Below, piece by piece: positions 58,181 through 64,000 of a stretch of 64,000 nucleotides of DNA. Positions within the stretch are counted from its first letter, which is position 1, and each line of letters begins with the position of its first letter. The notes under the pieces are model-generated. The model saw only the letters and a list, made by a program, of their open reading frames with translations, did no database searches and was not told the origin of the DNA. The stretch covers positions 62,001-126,000 of the forward strand of contig JAQXKO010000005.1 of the NCBI GenBank assembly GCA_029010495.1. Direction: 5' to 3'. This DNA is from Clostridiales bacterium (GTDB taxonomy: Bacteria; Bacillota; Clostridia; Lachnospirales; Lachnospiraceae). A program made the position numbers and the translations under genes.

Positions 58181-58939
58181 ATGAGAGAAGAGGACTTACA
58201 ATTTAAAAAGTTTGTTGAAGATCTGGCTAACCGCGCCTATAAGAATGGTACATATACTTATACTAAATTTCTTGATCCGGCAAAGTGCAGCATCGCCCAT
58301 AACGTAACCGATAATATGCCTGCCGGTGAGTATGAATATTTCGGAGGCTGCGATGAAAGCGAAAGGGTTATACTGAGATTCGGAAATATTTTGAATGCAG
58401 GATACGAAGAGCAGTTTCCTATCAGTACTCTTATGATAAGTCCGCTTAATAATAAATTTGCCGATGTCATAAGTCACAGGGATGTGCTCGGAGCAGTACT
58501 TAATCTTGGTCTTTCAAGAGACGTTATAGGTGATATATATGTGGGAGATGATGCAATATATCTTTTCTGCCATGAAAACGTAGAGGAATTTATCAGGGAA
58601 AATCTCACGAGAATAAAACATACGACCGTAAATACAGAGGTAACAGGGGAAAAGCCGTGTTCTGTCGGACCGGTTTTTAAAGAGAAGGTGATTATTGTAC
58701 CGAGTCTCAGAACAGATTTGATTATTTCAAAAGTATTTCATATTTCAAGGAGTGAAAGCGAGCTTCTTTTTTCAAGAGAAAAGGTATTTATAAACGGCAG
58801 GCTCTGCAGTAAGAGCGGCGTACCGTTAAGAGCCGGCGACACCGTATCCGTAAGAGGCTGCGGAAAATTCATATTTGATAATGAAATCTCCGTAACTAAA
58901 AAAGGCAATACAAGCATCAGGGTGCGGCAGTATGTATGA
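58181..58939 (+). CDS. S4-domain RNA-binding protein (YlmH-like)
   Basis: FLDPAKCSIAHNV, DVLGAVLNLGLSRDVIGDIYV, LRTDLIISKVFHISRSESELLFSREKVFINGRLCSKSGVPLRAGDTVSVRGCGKF (S4). Confidence 0.9.
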   Translation: MREEDLQFKKFVEDLANRAYKNGTYTYTKFLDPAKCSIAHNVTDNMPAGEYEYFGGCDESERVILRFGNILNAGYEEQFPISTLMISPLNNKFADVISHRDVLGAVLNLGLSRDVIGDIYVGDDAIYLFCHENVEEFIRENLTRIKHTTVNTEVTGEKPCSVGPVFKEKVIIVPSLRTDLIISKVFHISRSESELLFSREKVFINGRLCSKSGVPLRAGDTVSVRGCGKFIFDNEISVTKKGNTSIRVRQYV

Positions 58940-59129
58940 TGATATATAATCTTGCGGGATACCATGCCGCCCTCAGGTTATATGTGCAAGCCTGCACACA
59001 GCTTATTATGAGCAAATTGCGAAGAAATTCGCGGGTTTGATTATTGTGTTGCATAAAAAAGTAAAATGGTTTACTATAATATATGGCATTTATTATACAA
59101 AGGAGTAGAACACACAATTATAAAATATC

Positions 59130-59891
59130 ATGGAAGATATAAAATTTAAAATGCAGACGTTAAATATTGCTGTTTGTGATGATGAAGATAAATATTCGGA
59201 TCAGATTTTCGACATTATAAATAAGTACCTGTCAGATAAAAACATAGAAAGCAGGATATTTCGGTTTGATAACGGTTATTCGCTGATTGATTCTGATATA
59301 AGTGAATATGATATTATATTTCTTGATATGGATATGCCTGAGATATCGGGAATGAAGACTGCGTTATGCATGAGGGAAAAGGGATATGAAGGCAGAATTG
59401 TCTTTGTTACGGTCATGCTTGATATGGCTACCGAGGGATATAAGGTCAATGCGTTCAGATATATATTAAAGGGCAAACATTTCAAAGACGGGCTGGCTGA
59501 ATGTCTTGATGCTTTTCTGACTGAGAATAAAATAAACAATACCTCCATATCAATAGATTCAGCTGAAGGAACTTTTGAGGTCAGCTCTGCCGATATAGTA
59601 TATATTAACTATATCAAACGTAAATTTGTATATTATATATATGATAAAGGAATGCTGAAGGTCTGTGAATCAAAGCAAAGGAGCAGTATGTCTGATTATC
59701 TGTATCTGTCTGATTATGATATAGTGATGATTAACAGAAATACATATGTGAATTTAAAATATGTTAACGGTATTTACCGATACGGAATAGAATTGGTTAA
59801 CGGACTCGGCAAGCTCGAGCTGGCTCAGACACAGTACAATGATTTTAAAAAGGTGTTTATGAAATACTGGGGTAAAAAATATGATAGATAG
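59130..59891 (+). CDS. LytTR-family response regulator (AgrA-like)
   Basis: NIAVCDDEDKYSDQI, IIFLDMDMPEISGM receiver; C-terminal LytTR domain. Confidence 0.9.
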   Translation: MEDIKFKMQTLNIAVCDDEDKYSDQIFDIINKYLSDKNIESRIFRFDNGYSLIDSDISEYDIIFLDMDMPEISGMKTALCMREKGYEGRIVFVTVMLDMATEGYKVNAFRYILKGKHFKDGLAECLDAFLTENKINNTSISIDSAEGTFEVSSADIVYINYIKRKFVYYIYDKGMLKVCESKQRSSMSDYLYLSDYDIVMINRNTYVNLKYVNGIYRYGIELVNGLGKLELAQTQYNDFKKVFMKYWGKKYDR

Positions 59892-61164
59892 CATATATTA
59901 TTTGTTTTACAACCTGACAGTGGTGATATATGAATATATTATTTTTATGTTTTTCTTTGAAAAGAAGCATACAGGGATAAAAAGGATAGCATGCCTTGTT
60001 TTATGGTATGTCCTTATAAATGTCATTTCCAATGTTTTAAGCGACTATCTTATGGTTAGAACGTTATTGATAATAACCGTTGGAACAGTTTTCTTTTATT
60101 ATCTGTTTGAGGTAAAAATACTATTCTCCTTATTATCCTTCTTCTTCAGCTATGTAATAGGCTTTATGTCCGACACAATTGTTCTTTTACTGGCAATAGC
60201 CGTCTTAAAGCTTGATATACAAAATATAGGCAGCACAGGTCAGGGAGTTTTCTTCGGAACACTCAGTCTGGCTGTCCAGCTTCTTGTCATTGTTATTTTT
60301 CAGACTTTATTATCTAAAAAGCAGAATAAGTCCGTGAATGCAAAGTTTTATTATAGAATAGCCATAATAATGTTCTTTTCGATAATCTCAAACATGTATA
60401 TTCTGACATCATACAGTCCGGACATGTCTGACAAAACAGTGAGCTCCTTTTTGATATTGGGTCTGGGAATGGTTTTGATTTGTGCAATAAATTTTGTTGT
60501 CATTTATGATATTTATATAAATGAAATCATTGCCAGGGACAGGATTATTGAAAAGGAAAAAAACGAAAAGTATTATCATAATTACATTCAGATATTGGAA
60601 AAATATGAAATTCAGAAAAAAAACCAGCATGAGGTAAAAAACAGAATTTCCGTAATTTCATCGCTGGCTGAGGAACGCCGGTGGGATGAATTGATGAATT
60701 ATCTGTCAGAATACCGAAAAGAAATTGCAACAGATACCGTTATGACAGGTAACGCAGTTATTGATTCAATCATTAATTCCAAATATGTGGAAATGGTTGA
60801 GAATAATATCCGGTTTGAACCTCAGATATCAAAGCTTGGAAATTTGCCTGTTTCGGATATAGATATAACAACCATTCTGGCCAATCTTCTGAATAATGCA
60901 ATTGAAGCCTGCAAAAAGGTTGAAGAAGCAGGCAGATACATTATGCTGTCCATTGAAATTCTGAATGAGTGCATAAACATAAGTGTTGTTAATTCATATA
61001 ACGGGACTATCAGAGAAAAGAACGGCATTTTGCTGTCCACAAAAGAAGATGCACAGCATCATGGAATAGGAATAGCCAATATAATTGATGCGGTTGAAAA
61101 AAACAACGGGGTATATGATGTGTCATATACCGATACCGTTTTTAAATTTATGATAAGCATATAA
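59881..61164 (+). CDS. GHKL sensor histidine kinase (AgrC-like)
   Basis: Six-TM N-terminus; KKNQHEVKNRISVISSL H-box-like; ILANLLNNAIEAC N-box; HHGIGIANI G-box. Confidence 0.9.
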   Translation: MIDSIYYLFYNLTVVIYEYIIFMFFFEKKHTGIKRIACLVLWYVLINVISNVLSDYLMVRTLLIITVGTVFFYYLFEVKILFSLLSFFFSYVIGFMSDTIVLLLAIAVLKLDIQNIGSTGQGVFFGTLSLAVQLLVIVIFQTLLSKKQNKSVNAKFYYRIAIIMFFSIISNMYILTSYSPDMSDKTVSSFLILGLGMVLICAINFVVIYDIYINEIIARDRIIEKEKNEKYYHNYIQILEKYEIQKKNQHEVKNRISVISSLAEERRWDELMNYLSEYRKEIATDTVMTGNAVIDSIINSKYVEMVENNIRFEPQISKLGNLPVSDIDITTILANLLNNAIEACKKVEEAGRYIMLSIEILNECINISVVNSYNGTIREKNGILLSTKEDAQHHGIGIANIIDAVEKNNGVYDVSYTDTVFKFMISI

Positions 61165-61360
61165 CAGGATATTTCTGTGCTTTTTTTCATGAAAATTTTT
61201 ATATCAGATGATAAATGTTTCTGCGGAAAATTCTGACGTGTAATATTTTGTTGAAAATTGTAATATGCTGTCGGACGAAATAATAATTGTTCGTATTGCG
61301 GCGCTTTACAAACAGAAAACTGTATGTGATAATTTGGTATATGAAAGGTGCAGGAACTTT

Positions 61361-61981
61361 ATGTTACAGAAGATATCAATATGGCTTTCGGAAAAAATGA
61401 TTGAACAGGACATTATTTCTGAAGATGAAAAAGAGTATTATGAGTATGCAATATCGGTAAATATTGAGAAAATAACAGGCTTTCTTATATTGGGAGCGAT
61501 AGCATTAATACTCTCGGAAATAGTGGGAATGATTGTGTTTTCGGTATCGTTTATCTGCCTTAGAAAATATTCGGGAGGATATCACTGCAAAACGGAAATA
61601 GGTTGTTTTATATTATCCTTTATTGTTATTTTTCTGTCGGTTGAAACAGCCGGATTAATCAATATCTGTGCTTCTGCCTGTAGTATTGTCATTTTGATAT
61701 CCTGTATAATAATAGTTTCTGTCGGTGCAATTAATAATCCTCAGATAAACTGGGATGAGGAGCAGCTTTCATATGCAAAAAAGAAAACAAGGCAGTGTGC
61801 CATTGTTGAAACGGTAATTTTTGAATTTTTATTATTGTTCGAAAAAACCGTTCCGATTGTAAGATATGGTATGATTGCTATTGTGTTATCCGCCGTTACA
61901 TTAATGATAAGACTGGCAGAAAGGAGATACCGTAATGAACAATGTAAAGAAAGCATTAAATCTTGTAAAAAAGGCTGTTAA
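61361..61981 (+). CDS. AgrB-like peptide-processing membrane protease
   Basis: FICLRKYSGGYHCKTEIGCF places catalytic His and Cys seven residues apart as in AgrB; multi-TM; start MLQKISIWLSEKM. Confidence 0.9.
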   Translation: MLQKISIWLSEKMIEQDIISEDEKEYYEYAISVNIEKITGFLILGAIALILSEIVGMIVFSVSFICLRKYSGGYHCKTEIGCFILSFIVIFLSVETAGLINICASACSIVILISCIIIVSVGAINNPQINWDEEQLSYAKKKTRQCAIVETVIFEFLLLFEKTVPIVRYGMIAIVLSAVTLMIRLAERRYRNEQCKESIKSCKKGC

Positions 61982-62078
61982 GAATGATACCGGCCTGGAG
62001 CCTGAAGCATGGCCTGGTTCACCTTATATTTTTTATCAGCCTAAAAGACCGGTCAAGAAAAATCTTGAGAAGAAATAG
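61935..62078 (+). CDS. AgrD-like cyclic lactone autoinducer precursor (47 aa; not in ORF track)
   Basis: SD agaaaggagataccgtaATG; MNNVKKALNLVKKAVKNDTGLEPEAWPGSPYIFYQPKRPVKKNLEKK: amphipathic N-terminus, SPYIF core, YQPKRP tail aligning to S. aureus DEPEVP; overlaps agrB-like 3' end out of frame. Confidence 0.85.
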   Translation: MNNVKKALNLVKKAVKNDTGLEPEAWPGSPYIFYQPKRPVKKNLEKK

Positions 62079-62134
62079 CATTACTACAGATAAATGAATA
62101 ATATATTTATTTGTGAAATCATGTTATGAAAATA

Positions 62135-62173
62135 AAATCTGCAGAAAGATACATATCTTCCTGCAGATTTTTT
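62135..62173 (+). terminator. Terminator after agrD-like gene
   Basis: aaaatctgcagaaagatacatatcttcctgcagattttttatg. Confidence 0.8.
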
Positions 62174-62197
62174 ATGCAAAATATAATTTGTTTAATG

Positions 62198-62560
62198 TTA
62201 ATCAAGAAGCGCAGATAAAATGATAAAAAAGAACACTATGATAAAAAGTACAATCCACGCAGGGGAATTATCCTTCTTTTCTTTCTTATTGATGACTCTG
62301 CTGCCCGAGGATGACTTATATGAATAGCTCTTTTGAGGTGAATGTGAATCACTGCCTCCGTATTTGCATGAGTCGAGCTTGCCGTACTGATTTGTCACAT
62401 ATGGCGTTTTGTGAGCATGGTCAAACTGCTCCTCAGTGCCCGTTTGGAAGAGCGATACATTTCTTCCGGAGCCGGGATTCAGGTTGTGTGCCGTCACTGC
62501 TCTGCAACAGGTGCAGAATTCATTATCCGGAAGTTTTCTTCCGCAAAAACTACAATACAT
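62198..62560 (-). CDS. Small zinc-ribbon, single-TM protein
   Basis: MYCSFCGRKLPDNEFCTCC N-terminus; C-terminal TM WIVLFIIVFFFIILSALL; same N-terminal layout as ORF 1252..2187. Confidence 0.65.
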   Translation of the reverse strand: MYCSFCGRKLPDNEFCTCCRAVTAHNLNPGSGRNVSLFQTGTEEQFDHAHKTPYVTNQYGKLDSCKYGGSDSHSPQKSYSYKSSSGSRVINKKEKKDNSPAWIVLFIIVFFFIILSALLD

Positions 62561-62643
62561 ATATACCTCCCATAATTATTTGTAACGGCAGCGGTCGTAA
62601 AATCTTCAAAAGGTTATACGTCTGCAGTCACGTTATGTTTTTA

Positions 62644-63636
62644 TTATATTTTTCTTATGCTTACCTCGCCTGTCATAAGTGTTTTAATCCCGCCGTCAGG
62701 AGTTTCGATGACGAGCCGCAGGTCATTATCTATATCAAGAACCCTTGCTTCATAGTAGTCGTCAGGGGCGGCAATGTTGCCGATAACTTTTACACTTTCA
62801 CCAATTAAAAAAGAACGCTTTTTATATTCCTCTAAAAACGGTTTTTCCGCCAGCTTTTCATAATACTCGTAAAAATAATTAATTGTGGCAGCCACAAGAC
62901 TGTTGCGTACTCCGGGTATGGCCTTTCCGTGCTCGTAGAGGGCACCGGCAACGTCTTTGATTTCGTCCGGATATCCGTCCTTCGGTGTGGTAATATTTAT
63001 TCCTGTTCCTACAATTGCATATTCAAGTCCTGCCGTTTCAAAGTCAATAACAGCTTCCGTAAGTATTCCGCAGACCTTTTTGCCGTTTACAAATATATCA
63101 TTCACCCATTTGATGACTGCATTAAATCCGCATACTTTTTCGATGGCTTTTGCGACCGCGGCGGCAATGGCAGTTGTAAGATACTGTGATTCGGCTCCCG
63201 TAAGCTTCGGATGGAGCAACAGGCTGAAATACACTCCGTCGCCGTCAGGTGAGTAAAATTTGCGTCCGAGCCTGCCGCGTCCCATAGTCTGTCTGCCTGC
63301 CACGAGAAGATAATCCTTATCGGGATGGAGGGAAGCGGTTTCCTTCAATACTGTATTGGTTGAGGTAACCTCTGCCCGCACTTCAATATCCGGACCTGAA
63401 AGAGCCGGATTAAGTTCTTTCTTTATAAGCTCGGGGCTTAGGATATCAGGACATTTTACAAGTCTGTAGCCTTTGTTTGTTACGGCCTCGATAACATAGC
63501 CCTGTTCCTGAAGCGACTTGACATTTTTCCAGACTGCATTTCTTGATATGCCGAAGTCGGCCGCCATCTGCCCGCCTGAAATATAATCATCCCGGTTGTT
63601 AATTAATGCATTAAATATTTTATCCCTTGCACTCAT
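62644..63636 (-). CDS. birA: Bifunctional biotin--[acetyl-CoA-carboxylase] ligase / repressor
   Basis: N-terminal HTH (SGGQMAADFGISRNAVWKNVKSL), GRQTMGRGRLGRKFYSPDGDGVYFSLLL, KWVNDIFVNGKKVCGIL. Confidence 0.95.
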   Translation of the reverse strand: MSARDKIFNALINNRDDYISGGQMAADFGISRNAVWKNVKSLQEQGYVIEAVTNKGYRLVKCPDILSPELIKKELNPALSGPDIEVRAEVTSTNTVLKETASLHPDKDYLLVAGRQTMGRGRLGRKFYSPDGDGVYFSLLLHPKLTGAESQYLTTAIAAAVAKAIEKVCGFNAVIKWVNDIFVNGKKVCGILTEAVIDFETAGLEYAIVGTGINITTPKDGYPDEIKDVAGALYEHGKAIPGVRNSLVAATINYFYEYYEKLAEKPFLEEYKKRSFLIGESVKVIGNIAAPDDYYEARVLDIDNDLRLVIETPDGGIKTLMTGEVSIRKI

Positions 63637-63849
63637 TATAATACCTGCCGTTAATAATATAATATTACTATATCAGAAAAAATTTTCTGCTTCAAGTATA
63701 TTAAATAAACTATAAGGAATTATAAAGAAATATATATGGTAAAAGAGTCATTTTTGCGAATAAAATATTGACATATCATACGTTTTTGTTTATTCTGTAT
63801 TTATGTAATAAATATGAAATTCGAATGAATTTTGGAAATGAGGTTTATT

Positions 63850-64000
63850 GTGGGTTATATAATTACAAACGAGACCATGGAGGAAATTCAGCAGATGATT
63901 GCTGATATCGAAAAAAATATTAATTCCATGAACAAGGAGATTGACTCACTCGCTGAGGAAAAGGTATCTGTTACGTCAGATTATGAAGAAAAAAAGAAGC
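63850..64000 (+). CDS. Start of coiled-coil protein, truncated by window edge
   Basis: GTG start, GYIITNETMEEIQQMIADIEKNINSMNKEIDSLAEEKVSVTSDYEEKKK open to end of window. Confidence 0.5.
   Translation, partial: MGYIITNETMEEIQQMIADIEKNINSMNKEIDSLAEEKVSVTSDYEEKKK

Noticed and set aside
61165-61360. LytTR direct-repeat operator upstream of the agrB-like gene
   Set aside because: I looked for paired LytTR-type repeats but saw only weak ttctg-like repeats; not supportable.

Overview
Contiguous, gene-dense chromosomal segment of an anaerobic Firmicute, most likely Lachnospiraceae/Clostridia (inferred from gene content: class III NrdD, large SRP RNA, four-subunit 2-oxoacid:ferredoxin oxidoreductase, spoIIA-sigF, families typical of Lachnospiraceae). 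I saw no CRISPR array, rRNA, tRNA, transposase or prophage. Recognisable content includes galM (5' truncated), a response regulator + HPt pair, degV, nrdD, tatD-ksgA, an AI-2E family transporter, tadA, an XRE-PAS-GGDEF-EAL protein, an ABC transporter pair, dtd, the SRP RNA, murA, metK, a peptidase, an alpha-amylase family enzyme, a YhaO/YhaN-like nuclease/ATPase pair, hypB, a porGDAB-type operon, cspA, valS, spoIIAA-spoIIAB-sigF, a spoVAC-like gene, paaK, a SufC/SufB-like pair, putP, an agr-type quorum-sensing locus and birA. The most interesting points are: (1) an agr locus with an unlisted 47-aa AgrD-like ORF (61935..62078) lacking Cys, predicting a serine-lactone autoinducer SPYIF; (2) a cytoplasmic three-gene cassette (38910..44589) that looks like a divergent Hsp70/actin-fold ATPase with a giant Ig-like/solenoid partner and a TPR-like protein; (3) a possible SUF-like minimal Fe-S system; (4) two NrdR-like boxes flanking the nrdD promoter at unusually long spacing; (5) a spoVAC-like gene without spoVAD/AE whose SD lies inside a hairpin; (6) an attenuator-like leader upstream of putP; (7) an HTH-PAS-degenerate GGDEF-EAL protein; (8) a Rad50-like ATPase with a membrane hairpin in place of a zinc hook. 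All assignments come from reading the sequence and ORF track, with no database search.
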